Positions 46,513 through 55,046 of a stretch of DNA of 64,000 nucleotides are shown one piece after another. Made by a program: the position numbers and the translations under genes. Position 1 is the stretch's first letter. Each line of letters opens with the position of its first letter. The stretch spans positions 186,001 to 250,000 of the forward strand of contig NZ_SDEB01000001.1 of NCBI RefSeq assembly GCF_004522175.1, given 5' to 3'. Below the pieces are notes generated by a model that was given only the letters and a program-made list of their open reading frames with translations, had not been told where the DNA came from and did no database searches. This DNA is from Paracoccus ravus. Lineage in GTDB: Bacteria; Pseudomonadota; Alphaproteobacteria; Rhodobacterales; Rhodobacteraceae.

Positions 46513-47348
46513 TCCTGCGGCTTCCTCATGTTTCTCAGCGCCTCGGCAAGCGGCATCTTGGCCGAACCGGGGCGCAGCGGTTTCTGCTGGCTCGCATCCG
46601 GTGACCAGCCGGTCAGAAAGACCAGCTCAAAGGTCGCGCGGACGCGGTCCGGATCGGCCGGGTCGGGATGGGATTCAGCATAGATCTGGGCGGCGCGCAT
46701 CAGGACTTTTCGCCGCGTGGGATGGCGCAGACGGCCGTTCAGGGCATTGCCCTCGCCCATGCCGCGCAGATCCTGCGCAAGATGGAACAGACTGCGATAG
46801 CTCACATTCTGCGCGATCTGATCGGCCACCGGCAAAGCCAGCCCGGCCCGCCCCATCAGGGCGCCCAGATCGCGGATCTCTCCCATCGGCAGGACGCGGG
46901 GCGACAGCCCGCCCGTGACCTCGGCCTCGGCCCGGGTCAGCGCGTCACGCAATTCGTTCAGGGTCCTGCCGCCGGGACAGGCCGCGATAAAAAGACCGTC
47001 GGGTTGCAGGGCACGGCTGCATTGCGCGATCTGGCCGACCGGGTCCTCGGCCCAATGCAGCGCCATGGCATGGATCACCAGATCATAGGCGCCCGGCAGC
47101 AGGTCCAGTTCGGGCTCGTCGGCCACGACCCGGGCCGCAGGAAACACCCCGGACCAGAACTCCGCAAAGCCCGTGACCACGGCGATGCGGCTGAACGATC
47201 TTTTAATCTCTGCCAGCCTATCCTCGATTTCGTCCGCCATGAGGCGATGCAGAAAATCGACAGGTCCAAGGCGATCTGCGCGGCTGCGATTGCGCCGCAG
47301 CGCGGCTCGGTCGATCAATATGGGTACGGTGTTTTGATGGGTATTCAT
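46509..47348 (-). CDS. NDUFAF5/BioC-like class I methyltransferase-fold protein
   Basis: A 279-residue protein. The segment YDLVIHAMALHWAEDPVGQIAQCSRALQPDGLFIAACPGGRTLNEL matches the NDUFAF5/BioC-like SAM methyltransferases, in which the mitochondrial member hydroxylates NDUFS7 of complex I. The first glycine-rich SAM motif, normally DxGxGxG, is degenerate here (residues 55-66, IAVVTGFAEFWSG), so cofactor binding is uncertain. It is co-directional with hemH and overlaps it by 4 nt. Its start, at tandem ATGs 47351/47348, lies head-to-head with the comF start. Confidence 0.8.
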   Translation of the reverse strand: MNTHQNTVPILIDRAALRRNRSRADRLGPVDFLHRLMADEIEDRLAEIKRSFSRIAVVTGFAEFWSGVFPAARVVADEPELDLLPGAYDLVIHAMALHWAEDPVGQIAQCSRALQPDGLFIAACPGGRTLNELRDALTRAEAEVTGGLSPRVLPMGEIRDLGALMGRAGLALPVADQIAQNVSYRSLFHLAQDLRGMGEGNALNGRLRHPTRRKVLMRAAQIYAESHPDPADPDRVRATFELVFLTGWSPDASQQKPLRPGSAKMPLAEALRNMRKPQE

Positions 47349-47349
47349 C

Positions 47350-48114
47350 ATGGTTGCGCACAATAGGGGGCTTCTGGAGGTGATGAAAGGCGGATTGCGG
47401 ATCATCTTTCCGCCCCAGTGCCTGGCCTGCGGTGAAGCAGTGGCCGAGGAAGGCGGGTTATGTCCGAATTGCTGGCGCGAGGCCCAGTTCATCACCGGCC
47501 CTGCCTGTTCGCGCTGCGGCACGCCGCTGCCCGGGGATGGCGTCGATGATCTCGATGAATCCGGGCCGCTCGTTTGCGACGAATGTCTGCATGTCGCGCA
47601 TCCCTGGGTGCGGGGCCGTGCGGCGATGGTCTATGCCGGGACCGGTCGCAAACTGACGCTCTTGCTGAAACATGGCGACCGGCTGGACATCGCGCCGACA
47701 CTTGGGGATTGGGTGGCCCGCGCCGCGACGCCTCTGGTCCGGTCCGAAATGATCGTGGTGCCCGTCCCGGTCCACATGCGCAGGCTCTTGCGCCGCAAGT
47801 ATAACCAGGCCGCGCTGCTGTCCGAACGGGTGGCGCGCGTGCATGGTCTGACCCATCTGCCCTATGCGCTGCGCCGTCTTCGCCACGGCCCGATGCAGGA
47901 TCATGGCAGTGTCGAGGACCGTTTTGCCAATGTCGAGGATGCCTTCGGCGCGGAACGCAAATATCGATCCGAAATCGAGGGGCGGGCCATCCTGCTGGTC
48001 GATGACGTGCTGACCTCGGGCGCGACGCTGGCCGCCGCCGCCGAGGCGCTGCGGGCGGCGGGATCGGGTCCGATCTCGGTGGTGGTTCTGGCACGCGCGG
48101 TCAAGGATCCCTAG
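47350..48114 (+). CDS. ComF-family phosphoribosyltransferase-like protein
   Basis: A 254-residue protein. The N-terminal double zinc finger is visible as PPQCLACG, CPNCW, CSRCG and CDECL. The C-terminal PRTase domain has VPVPVHMRRLLRRKYNQAALLSERVA and the PRPP-binding motif ILLVDDVLTSGATLAAAAEALRAAG. ComF proteins support DNA uptake and are linked to replication restart; most are of unknown substrate. The ATG at 47350 overlaps the divergent methyltransferase start, and an alternative ATG lies at 47383; the downstream one would give more room for a promoter. Confidence 0.88.
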   Translation: MVAHNRGLLEVMKGGLRIIFPPQCLACGEAVAEEGGLCPNCWREAQFITGPACSRCGTPLPGDGVDDLDESGPLVCDECLHVAHPWVRGRAAMVYAGTGRKLTLLLKHGDRLDIAPTLGDWVARAATPLVRSEMIVVPVPVHMRRLLRRKYNQAALLSERVARVHGLTHLPYALRRLRHGPMQDHGSVEDRFANVEDAFGAERKYRSEIEGRAILLVDDVLTSGATLAAAAEALRAAGSGPISVVVLARAVKDP

Positions 48115-48151
48115 ATAGGGGTGGAACAGGAAACCACTGAAAGACGTGCTG

Positions 48152-48415
48152 ATGGCCAAGGTCGAGATCTATACCACCCCCACCTGCCCCTATTGCGTTG
48201 CCGCCAAGGCATTGCTGAACCGCAAGGGCGTCCCCTTCGAGGAAACCGATGTGGCGCGCGACCCTAGCCTGCGCGCCGCGATGACGCAGCGCGCAGGCGG
48301 AAGCCGCACCGTGCCGCAGATCTTTGTCGATGGCCAGCATCTGGGCGGCTGCGACGACATCCACGCCCTCGACCGCGACGGCAAGCTGGATCGCCTGCTT
48401 GGCCTTGCCGCATGA
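48152..48415 (+). CDS. grxC: Glutaredoxin 3
   Basis: An 87-residue dithiol glutaredoxin with the active site CPYC (12-15), the GSH-binding TVPQIFVDG (cis-Pro loop) and GGCDDI at the C-terminal glutathione site. It uses glutathione to reduce protein disulfides and mixed disulfides. The ATG at 48152 is chosen over one two codons upstream. Its stop overlaps the start of the nitrilase gene (ATGA). The comF-grxC-nitrilase order is a conserved alphaproteobacterial neighbourhood. Confidence 0.95.
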   Translation: MAKVEIYTTPTCPYCVAAKALLNRKGVPFEETDVARDPSLRAAMTQRAGGSRTVPQIFVDGQHLGGCDDIHALDRDGKLDRLLGLAA

Positions 48416-49266
48416 GCCATGCTCCGATCACGGCCGGGCTGGTGCAGCTTTGCGTTTCGGACGACCCCGAGCGCAACCTGCCCCAGACCCGCGCCCTGAT
48501 CGCCGAGGCCGCCGGGCGCGGCGCGAATTTCGTGCTGACGCCCGAGGCCACCAATCTTTTGAATGCCGACCGCAAGACGCAGGAGCGTCTGCTTTGCCCC
48601 GAAGCTTCGGACCCCACCCTTGCCGCGCTGCGCGAGGATGCGCGCCGCCTTGGGATCTGCCTGCTGATCGGATCGCTCTCGCTCAGGACGGACGAGCCCA
48701 CAGACAGCCGCTTTGCCAATCGCAGCTTCCTGATCGCGCCGGATGGCGGGATCGTCGCGCGCTATGACAAGCTGCACATGTTCGACGTCACCGTCTCCGA
48801 GTCTGAAACCTATCGGGAATCGGCGGCCTTCCGACCGGGCGGACAGGCGGTTCTGGCGGATGGGCCCTGGCCGATCGGCCTGTCGGTCTGTTATGACCTA
48901 CGCTTTCCCCATCTCTACCGCGATCTCGCCAAGGCCGGGGCACAGATCCTGACCGTGCCCGCGGCCTTCAACGACACGACCGGGGCCGCCCATTGGGAGG
49001 TGCTGCTGCGCGCCCGTGCGATCGAAACCGGCTGCTATGTTTTGGCTCCGGCGCAATGCGGCACACATGCCAACCATCTTTGCCCCGAACGCGCGCCACG
49101 GCGCAGCCACGGCCATTCGCTGGCCGTTTCGCCCTGGGGCGAAATCATCGCCGATGGCGGTACGGAACCCGGCGTCACGATGGTTGTGCTTGACCCCGCC
49201 GCCGTTCTAAAGGCACGGTCCCGCATCCCGTCCCTGACCCACGACCGAGTTTACTCGGGACCATGA
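48412..49266 (+). CDS. Carbon-nitrogen hydrolase (Nit1/omega-amidase-like)
   Basis: A 284-residue nitrilase-superfamily protein with the complete Glu45-Lys120-Cys160 triad: LTPEATNLL, YDKLHMFDV, and SVCYDLRFPHLYRDLAKAG. The sequence pattern fits the Nit1/Nit2-like amidase branch, which removes deaminated glutathione and related products; that would match the adjacent glutaredoxin, but is inferred. It overlaps grxC by 4 nt. Confidence 0.92.
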   Translation: MSHAPITAGLVQLCVSDDPERNLPQTRALIAEAAGRGANFVLTPEATNLLNADRKTQERLLCPEASDPTLAALREDARRLGICLLIGSLSLRTDEPTDSRFANRSFLIAPDGGIVARYDKLHMFDVTVSESETYRESAAFRPGGQAVLADGPWPIGLSVCYDLRFPHLYRDLAKAGAQILTVPAAFNDTTGAAHWEVLLRARAIETGCYVLAPAQCGTHANHLCPERAPRRSHGHSLAVSPWGEIIADGGTEPGVTMVVLDPAAVLKARSRIPSLTHDRVYSGP

Positions 49267-49273
49267 GAGAGAA

Positions 49274-49768
49274 ATGCCAGGCAAGCCCGTGGAACAACAC
49301 CCGCCCAGCACCGAGGCTTCGGCCGATGCGCTGGCCGCGAGCCTGTTTTCCGAAGTCTTCATCGCCGACCAGCTCGCCCGCGACCTGATCGGGAACGCAT
49401 TGCCCAAGGGCATGCAGATCTCGCATTTCTCGGTGCTGAACCTGCTTGCGCATCTGGGCGTCGAGCGCAGCCCCGCCGAATTGGCCGAGGCCTTTCACGT
49501 CACGCGCGGCGCGATGACCAATACGCTGTCGCGGCTGGAATGGGCGGGCCATATCCATATCCGCCCGGATTGGGACGATGCGCGGCGCAAATTCGTCTCG
49601 ATCAGCCCGGCTGGACGCGCCGCCCGCGATGCGGCGCTGGCAGCGTTCATGCCGCGCATCGGCGACGTGGTGCGCGAGATCGGCGCAGACCGGGTGCGCG
49701 CGGCCCTGCCCGTACTCCGCCTCTTGCGCCGCCAACTCGAAGAAGCGACGCGCCAGAACGAGCGTTAG
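49274..49768 (+). CDS. MarR-family transcriptional regulator
   Basis: A 164-residue winged helix-turn-helix repressor. The HTH is [60 protein letters not shown] (about 56-117), with the wing at DARRKFVSI and dimerisation helices at both ends. It lies 7 nt after the nitrilase gene, so it probably belongs to that operon and could regulate it or a distant target. The last 4 nt overlap the convergent ubiG end. Confidence 0.92.
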   Translation: MPGKPVEQHPPSTEASADALAASLFSEVFIADQLARDLIGNALPKGMQISHFSVLNLLAHLGVERSPAELAEAFHVTRGAMTNTLSRLEWAGHIHIRPDWDDARRKFVSISPAGRAARDAALAAFMPRIGDVVREIGADRVRAALPVLRLLRRQLEEATRQNER

Positions 49769-50514
49769 TCGCGCAGCGCCGTCATCGCGTAATTGACCGA
49801 CAGGTCGCGATGGGACAGCGACCAACTCCAGCCCAGCGGGTTGAAGACCATGCCGCAGCGGTCGACGACGTTGAGGCCGGTGGCCTCGGTCATCGCGGCC
49901 AGTTCCTCGGGCGTGATGAAGCGGTGCCAGTCATGCGTGCCCTTGGGCAGCCATCGCATCACCCATTCCGCCCCGATGATGGCCGCCCCGAAGCTGCGCA
50001 GGGTGCGGTTCAGCGTCGATTGGATCAGCATCCCCCCCGGCTTCACCAGATCGCGGCAGGAGGCAATGAATTCGGCGGGGTCGGCGACATGCTCGACGAT
50101 CTCCAGCGCCATGACGATATCATAGCTGTGGCCCTCGGCCAGCAGCGCCTCGGAGGTGGTGGCGCGGTAATCGATCGGCAGGCCCTGCTCTTCGGCATGA
50201 AGCTTGGCGATGGCGATATTGCCTTCCGCCGCATCAGCCCCGGTGACGGTCGCTCCCAGCCGGGCCAGGGGCTCGGACATCAACCCGCCGCCGCAACCGA
50301 TATCCAGCACCGTCAGGCCCTCAAGCGGCAAGTCGGCATCGCGGTCGCGGCCGAACTGCGCCGCGATCTGGGTGGTGACATATTCCAGACGCGTCGGATT
50401 GAGCATGTGCAGCGGCTTGAACTTGCCCTGCGGGTCCCACCACTCCGCCGCCATGGCCTGGAATTTCGCAACCTCGGCGGGGTCGATGCTGCTGATTTGC
50501 GGTCTTTCGGTCAT
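49765..50514 (-). CDS. ubiG: Bifunctional 2-polyprenyl-6-hydroxyphenol methylase / 3-demethylubiquinol O-methyltransferase
   Basis: SAM-dependent O-methyltransferase acting at two steps of ubiquinone synthesis. The 249-residue protein has the SAM motif [26 protein letters not shown] (69-94), [13 protein letters not shown], and the UbiG-typical [24 protein letters not shown]-terminus. It is divergent from the proline iminopeptidase gene over about 50 nt. Confidence 0.96.
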   Translation of the reverse strand: MTERPQISSIDPAEVAKFQAMAAEWWDPQGKFKPLHMLNPTRLEYVTTQIAAQFGRDRDADLPLEGLTVLDIGCGGGLMSEPLARLGATVTGADAAEGNIAIAKLHAEEQGLPIDYRATTSEALLAEGHSYDIVMALEIVEHVADPAEFIASCRDLVKPGGMLIQSTLNRTLRSFGAAIIGAEWVMRWLPKGTHDWHRFITPEELAAMTEATGLNVVDRCGMVFNPLGWSWSLSHRDLSVNYAMTALRD

Positions 50515-50565
50515 CTGGCCGTCCTTCGTATGGCGGGCGCCTGCGGGGCGTTATATAGTCGTCAC

Positions 50566-51564
50566 ATGGACAGATTGGCAGGGCAAATCGGCGGCAACCC
50601 GTCGCAAGGCAAGCTGCACCCGATGGTCGAGCCCTTCGACCAGCGCCAGATCGACGTTGGCGACGGTCATACGCTTTATGTCGAACAAAGCGGCCATCCC
50701 GAGGGAGTGCCGGTCATCGTCTTGCATGGCGGTCCGGGCGGGGGGTGCAGCCCCTTCATGCGGCGTTTCTTCGATCCCCGTCATTACCGCGCGGTGCTCT
50801 TCGACCAGCGCGGCTGCGGCCGCTCGCGCCCCCATGCCGAGGTCGCCGCCAATACGACCCAGCATCTGGTCGCCGATATCGAGCGCATCCGCCGTGAATT
50901 GGGCATCGGCCCCGCCATCCTGTTTGGCGGAAGCTGGGGGGCGACGCTGGCTTTGGCCTATGCGCAAGCCCATCCCGAGGCGGTTCTGGCATTGGTGCTG
51001 CGAGGGGTCTTTCTGGGCCGCCGCGCCGAACTTGACTGGTTCTATGGCGGCGGGGTCGCGCGGTTCTTCCCGGATCGCTGGGCCGAGTTCCAGCGCCCGA
51101 TTCCCCAGGCCGAGCGCGACGACATGATCATGGCCTATCATCGTCGCCTGTTCGGCGGCGATCGCGGGCAGGAGATCCGTTACTCGCTGCCCTGGCTGCA
51201 ATGGGAGAACGCGCTGGCGGGCCTCGAGATCTCGGGCGCGGGCCATGCGCCCCCGGATTACGCCCGCGCCTTTGCCCGGCTGGAGAACCATTACTTCGTG
51301 CATGGCTGCTTCCTCGACGAGGGGCAGCTTCTGCGCGACCGCCATCGCATCGAGCATCTGCCTGCCCATATCGTTCAGGGCCGCTACGATATGGTCTGCC
51401 CGCCGCAAACGGCTTGGGAATTGGCGCAGGGCTGGGACAAGGCCGAGTTGCGGATGGTCCCGGCCTCGGGCCATGCGCTGAGCGAGCCGCGAATCGCCAC
51501 GGAACTCGTGCGGGTCATGGATGGTTTGCGAGATGCGGCGCAACGGGGCGGCCGCGTCGCCTGA
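50566..51564 (+). CDS. pip: Proline iminopeptidase
   Basis: Alpha/beta-hydrolase (S33 family) removing N-terminal proline from peptides. The 332-residue sequence has the oxyanion motif LHGGPGGGCSPFMRRFFDP (53-71), QRGCGRSRPH, and the nucleophile Ser123 in GGSWGATLAL. FVHGCFLDEGQLL and VQGRYDMVCPPQTAWEL contain the acid Asp region, with His in PASGHALSEP. The ATG at 50566 follows a short intergenic region shared with ubiG. tspO lies 9 nt downstream. Confidence 0.93.
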   Translation: MDRLAGQIGGNPSQGKLHPMVEPFDQRQIDVGDGHTLYVEQSGHPEGVPVIVLHGGPGGGCSPFMRRFFDPRHYRAVLFDQRGCGRSRPHAEVAANTTQHLVADIERIRRELGIGPAILFGGSWGATLALAYAQAHPEAVLALVLRGVFLGRRAELDWFYGGGVARFFPDRWAEFQRPIPQAERDDMIMAYHRRLFGGDRGQEIRYSLPWLQWENALAGLEISGAGHAPPDYARAFARLENHYFVHGCFLDEGQLLRDRHRIEHLPAHIVQGRYDMVCPPQTAWELAQGWDKAELRMVPASGHALSEPRIATELVRVMDGLRDAAQRGGRVA

Positions 51565-51573
51565 GGACCAAAC

Positions 51574-52026
51574 ATGCTATTCGTGACCTTTTTGATCGCC
51601 TGTGCGGCGGCAGGGGCGACCGGTCTGAGCTTCAAGCCCGAAAGCTGGTATGAGGAACTGATCAAGCCGCCGATCACGCCGCCGCGCTGGGTCTTTCCCG
51701 TGGCCTGGACGACCATCTACGTCCTGATCTCATGGGGCGCGGCGCGGCTTGCGGTTCGGCCCGAAACCGGCATGGTGCTGGCCCTCTGGTCGGCGCAGAT
51801 CGCACTCAACACGCTGTGGACGCCGGTGTTTTTCGGTGCGCACCGGCTGGACTGGGCGCTCGGCGTCATCGTGGCGCTGTGGGTCGTGGTCGCGGCGATG
51901 ACCTTCGCGGCGTTCCGGCACGACGTCTTCGCAGCCCTTCTATTCCTGATTTATCTGGGCTGGCTCACTTACGCCGGACTTTTGAACCTGCATATCTGGC
52001 AGGATAACCGCGATACGATGGTCTGA
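51574..52026 (+). CDS. tspO: TspO/MBR family protein
   Basis: Five-helix membrane protein (150 residues) of the TspO family, which binds tetrapyrroles and, in Rhodobacter, modulates photosynthesis-gene expression in response to oxygen. Signature segments are WYEELIKPPITPPRWVFPVAWTTIYVLISWGAARL, ALWSAQIALNTLWTPVFFGAHRLDWAL and IYLGWLTYAGLLNLHIWQDN. The W/P/N residues lining the ligand pocket are retained. An RBS AGGACCAAAC precedes the ATG. It is 9 nt from pip and ends in a terminator. Confidence 0.94.
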   Translation: MLFVTFLIACAAAGATGLSFKPESWYEELIKPPITPPRWVFPVAWTTIYVLISWGAARLAVRPETGMVLALWSAQIALNTLWTPVFFGAHRLDWALGVIVALWVVVAAMTFAAFRHDVFAALLFLIYLGWLTYAGLLNLHIWQDNRDTMV

Positions 52027-52027
52027 C

Positions 52028-52046
52028 GCGCGCAGGCGCGCTTTTC
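52028..52046 (+). terminator. Intrinsic terminator after tspO
   Basis: Stem GCGCG/CGCGC (52028-52041) with a CAGG loop, followed by TTTTCC, immediately after the tspO stop. Confidence 0.75.
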
Positions 52047-52047
52047 C

Positions 52048-52150
52048 TTGCATTCCGCCGCCAGCGCGACTATATGACGCTCAACAGCGGCGCAGGTGTC
52101 CACAGCCTGCCCACCGATAAGATGTGCGGGCCGCTTAGGCCCGTTTTTTG
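52048..52150 (+). promoter_or_regulatory. Promoter and terminator-bearing leader of the rimP-nusA-infB operon
   Basis: TTGCAT (52048-52053) and TATATG (52071-52076), exactly 17 nt apart, could be -35 and -10 elements. The following leader contains a hairpin GCAGG/CCTGC (52092-52110) and then a strong terminator CGGGCC/GGCCCG with a 5-nt loop followed by TTTTTTGTTTTT (52127-52155), only 18 nt before the rimP start. A promoter cannot lie downstream of it, so rimP transcripts must read through it; attenuation is likely. Confidence 0.55.
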
Positions 52151-52167
52151 TTTTTGGGATACCGATC

Positions 52168-52776
52168 ATGTCCGACCTCATTGCCAAGACTGCCATCGAC
52201 CGGCGCCTGGCCGAGATCATCTCGCCGGTGATCGAAGATCTGGGTTTCGAACTGGTTCGCATCCGCCTGCAAGGCGGCAAGACCTCGACGCTGCAGATCA
52301 TGGCCGACCGGCCCGAAGGCGGCATCAATGTCGATGATTGCGGCGATATTTCGACTGCCGTCAGCGCCGTTCTCGATGTCGAGGACCCGCTGGAGGAAGC
52401 CTATCACCTTGAAGTGTCCAGCCCCGGCATCGACCGCCCGCTGACCCGCCTCAAGGATTTCGCGACCTTTGAGGGTTACGAAGTCCGGCTTGAAACCAAC
52501 GAGCAGATCGACGGGCGCAAGCGTTTCAAGGGCACGCTTGCCGGCGTCGAGGGCGACGAGGTTCTGCTGAATATCGAGGAAGCCGGAGAAACCCATACCA
52601 TCGGGCTGAACTTCGACTGGCTTTCGGATGCCAAGCTTGTGCTGACTGACGAGTTGATCGCCGAAATGCTTCGGCAAAAGAAGGACGCGGGCGTGCAGAT
52701 CGAGCATCTGGACGAAACCGACTTTGACGAGATCGAAACTGAAGCCGGCGAAGACAACGCCGACGCGAAGGAGTGA
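52168..52776 (+). CDS. rimP: Ribosome maturation factor RimP
   Basis: Assists 30S subunit maturation. It is 202 residues: N-terminal domain [32 protein letters not shown], then [20 protein letters not shown] (signature) and the Sm-like C-terminal domain [22 protein letters not shown]. The long acidic C-terminus ([21 protein letters not shown]) is common in the group. The ATG at 52168 is preferred because the preceding bases form the terminator leader. It is 3 nt from nusA. Confidence 0.96.
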   Translation: MSDLIAKTAIDRRLAEIISPVIEDLGFELVRIRLQGGKTSTLQIMADRPEGGINVDDCGDISTAVSAVLDVEDPLEEAYHLEVSSPGIDRPLTRLKDFATFEGYEVRLETNEQIDGRKRFKGTLAGVEGDEVLLNIEEAGETHTIGLNFDWLSDAKLVLTDELIAEMLRQKKDAGVQIEHLDETDFDEIETEAGEDNADAKE

Positions 52777-52779
52777 GGA

Positions 52780-54405
52780 ATGGCCATTACCTCTGCCAAC
52801 CAGCTTGAGCTTCTCCAGACCGCCGAGGCGGTCGCGCGCGAGAAGATGATCGACCCGGATCTGGTGATCCAGGCGATGGAGGACAGCCTCGCCCGTGCCG
52901 CCAAGTCGCGCTACGGCAGCGAGATGGACATCCGCGTCCATATCGATCGCAAGACCGGCAATGCCACCTTCACCCGCGTCCGCACCGTCGTCGAGGACGA
53001 GGAAGTCGAGAACTATCAGGCGCAGCTGACCGTCAAGCAGGCCGAGCCCTATCTGGCCAACCCGAAGGTCGGCGACGAGATCGTCGATCAGGTTCCGCCG
53101 GTCGAACTGGGCCGCATCGCCGCGCAATCGGCCAAGCAGGTCATCCTGCAAAAGGTCCGCGAAGCCGAGCGTGACCGCCAATACGAAGAGTTCAAGGATC
53201 GCGCCGGCACCATCATCAACGGCGTCGTCAAGCGCGAGGAATATGGCAACATCATCGTCGATGTCGGCCGTGGCGAAGCCATCCTGCGCCGCAACGAGAA
53301 GATCGGCCGCGAGAGCTACCGCCCGAACGACCGCATCCGCGCCTATGTCAAGGACGTGCGCCGCGAAAGCCGTGGCCCGCAGATCTTCCTGTCGCGCACC
53401 GATCCGCAGTTCATGGCCGAACTGTTCAAGATGGAAGTGCCGGAAATCTATGACGGCGTGATCGAGATCAAAGCCTGCGCCCGCGATCCGGGATCGCGCG
53501 CCAAGATCGCCGTGATCTCCTATGATAACTCGATCGACCCGGTCGGCGCCTGCGTCGGTATGCGCGGCTCGCGCGTTCAGGCTGTTGTCGGCGAGCTTCA
53601 GGGCGAGAAGATCGACATCATTCCGTGGTCGGATGATCAGGCGACTTTCCTTGTGAACGCGCTGCAACCCGCCGAAGTGGCGAAAGTCGTGTTCGATGAG
53701 GACGCCTCGCGTATTGAAGTTGTCGTCCCCGATGAACAACTAAGCCTTGCGATCGGCCGTCGCGGTCAGAACGTGCGTCTGGCCTCGCAGCTGACCGGTC
53801 TGGATATCGACATCCTGACCGAAGAAGAAGAATCGAAGCGTCGTCAGGCCGAGTTCAACGCCCGCACGAAGCTCTTCGTCGATGCACTGGATCTGGACGA
53901 GTTCTTCGCCCAGCTTCTGGTCGCCGAGGGCTTCACCAATCTCGAAGAGGTCGCCTATGTCGATCTGGACGAGCTGACCTCGATCGAGGGTGTGGACGAA
54001 AGCACGGCCGAGGAACTTCAGACCCGCGCCCGGGAAAATCTGGAGGCCGCGAACCGCGCCGCTCTGGAAAATGCCCGCGCTCTGGGGGCCGAGGACAGCC
54101 TGATCGAGTTCGAGGGCCTGACGCCTCAGATGGTCGAGGCGCTCGCCAAGGACGACGTCAAGACGCTCGAGGACTTCGCCACCTGCGCCGATTGGGAACT
54201 GGCCGGCGGCTGGACCACCGAGAATGGCCAGCGCAAGAAGGACGAAGGCATTCTCGAGCCTTTCGACGTCTCGCTGGAAGAGGCGCAGAACATGGTGATG
54301 ACCGCCCGCGTCATGCTGGGCTGGGTCGATCCGACCGAAATGGAATCGGTTGCGGAACCTGAAGCCGCGACCGAAGCAACCGAAGACAAGGAGGCCGGGG
54401 TGTAA
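52780..54405 (+). CDS. nusA: Transcription termination/antitermination protein NusA
   Basis: Binds RNA polymerase, pauses and antitermination complexes. The 541-residue protein has the N-terminal domain (about 1-130), S1 domain ([40 protein letters not shown]), two KH domains ([40 protein letters not shown] and [25 protein letters not shown]) and two C-terminal helix-hairpin-helix repeats (about 365-420 and 440-520). In many bacteria NusA represses its own operon, which is relevant to the terminator ahead of rimP. Confidence 0.98.
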   Translation: MAITSANQLELLQTAEAVAREKMIDPDLVIQAMEDSLARAAKSRYGSEMDIRVHIDRKTGNATFTRVRTVVEDEEVENYQAQLTVKQAEPYLANPKVGDEIVDQVPPVELGRIAAQSAKQVILQKVREAERDRQYEEFKDRAGTIINGVVKREEYGNIIVDVGRGEAILRRNEKIGRESYRPNDRIRAYVKDVRRESRGPQIFLSRTDPQFMAELFKMEVPEIYDGVIEIKACARDPGSRAKIAVISYDNSIDPVGACVGMRGSRVQAVVGELQGEKIDIIPWSDDQATFLVNALQPAEVAKVVFDEDASRIEVVVPDEQLSLAIGRRGQNVRLASQLTGLDIDILTEEEESKRRQAEFNARTKLFVDALDLDEFFAQLLVAEGFTNLEEVAYVDLDELTSIEGVDESTAEELQTRARENLEAANRAALENARALGAEDSLIEFEGLTPQMVEALAKDDVKTLEDFATCADWELAGGWTTENGQRKKDEGILEPFDVSLEEAQNMVMTARVMLGWVDPTEMESVAEPEAATEATEDKEAGV

Positions 54406-54420
54406 CGCCCCGGGAGGCTG

Positions 54421-55038
54421 ATGACACGCGGGGGCCAGACGAAGGACCGCGAGACGCCCGAACGGCGCTGCATCGTGACGGGCGAGACCCAACCCAAGGC
54501 GGGGCTGATCCGCTTTGTGGCTGGCCCCGACGCGATCGTCGTGCCCGATCTTGCCGAGAAGCTGCCAGGGCGCGGCTTCTGGGTCGTCTCGGATCGCAAG
54601 GCCTTGGATAAGGCCGCGGCAAAGGGTATGTTCTCAAGGGGAGCCAAGGCGCAGGTCTCGGTTCCACCGGAACTGCTCGAAATGATTGAAGCCGGGCTTG
54701 CGAAGCGCGTGATCGACACGCTTTCGCTGGCCCGCAAGGCCGGGCGGGCAGTGGCCGGCTTCGAAAAGGTCAAGGAGTGGCTGGCTGCAGGCAAGGCGAA
54801 AGTGCTGCTGCAGGCCAGCGACGGTTCGGACCGCGGCAAAGGCAAGCTTTGGACCCCGCCCGGCGGGCGTTGGTTCGGTTGCCTGACCGCATCAGAATTG
54901 GGTTTGTCCTTTGGGCGTGATCATGTCATACACAGCGCGCTTGCGCCGGGGGGCCTGACGAACACGTTGATCAGGGACGCAAGCAGACTGACGGGTCTGC
55001 GCGGGCATGACGGCGGCGCATCCGCCGAGAAGGAATGA
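54421..55038 (+). CDS. YlxR (DUF448) / L7Ae-like RNA-binding protein
   Basis: A 205-residue fusion. The N-terminal DUF448/YlxR domain (about 15-80) includes [21 protein letters not shown] and [18 protein letters not shown]. The second part contains a L7Ae-like fold, [39 protein letters not shown], with the C-terminal segment [29 protein letters not shown]. The single-protein fusion is typical of alphaproteobacteria, whereas many bacteria carry two genes. The position between nusA and infB suggests a role in rRNA/ribosome or RNA polymerase regulation. The infB start follows within a few bases. Confidence 0.9.
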   Translation: MTRGGQTKDRETPERRCIVTGETQPKAGLIRFVAGPDAIVVPDLAEKLPGRGFWVVSDRKALDKAAAKGMFSRGAKAQVSVPPELLEMIEAGLAKRVIDTLSLARKAGRAVAGFEKVKEWLAAGKAKVLLQASDGSDRGKGKLWTPPGGRWFGCLTASELGLSFGRDHVIHSALAPGGLTNTLIRDASRLTGLRGHDGGASAEKE

Positions 55039-55046
55039 ATAGCGGA

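Noticed and set aside
49540..50565. Long open frame continuing upstream of the proline iminopeptidase start
   Set aside because: It overlaps marR and ubiG antisense; the family-like sequence begins only at about 50566.
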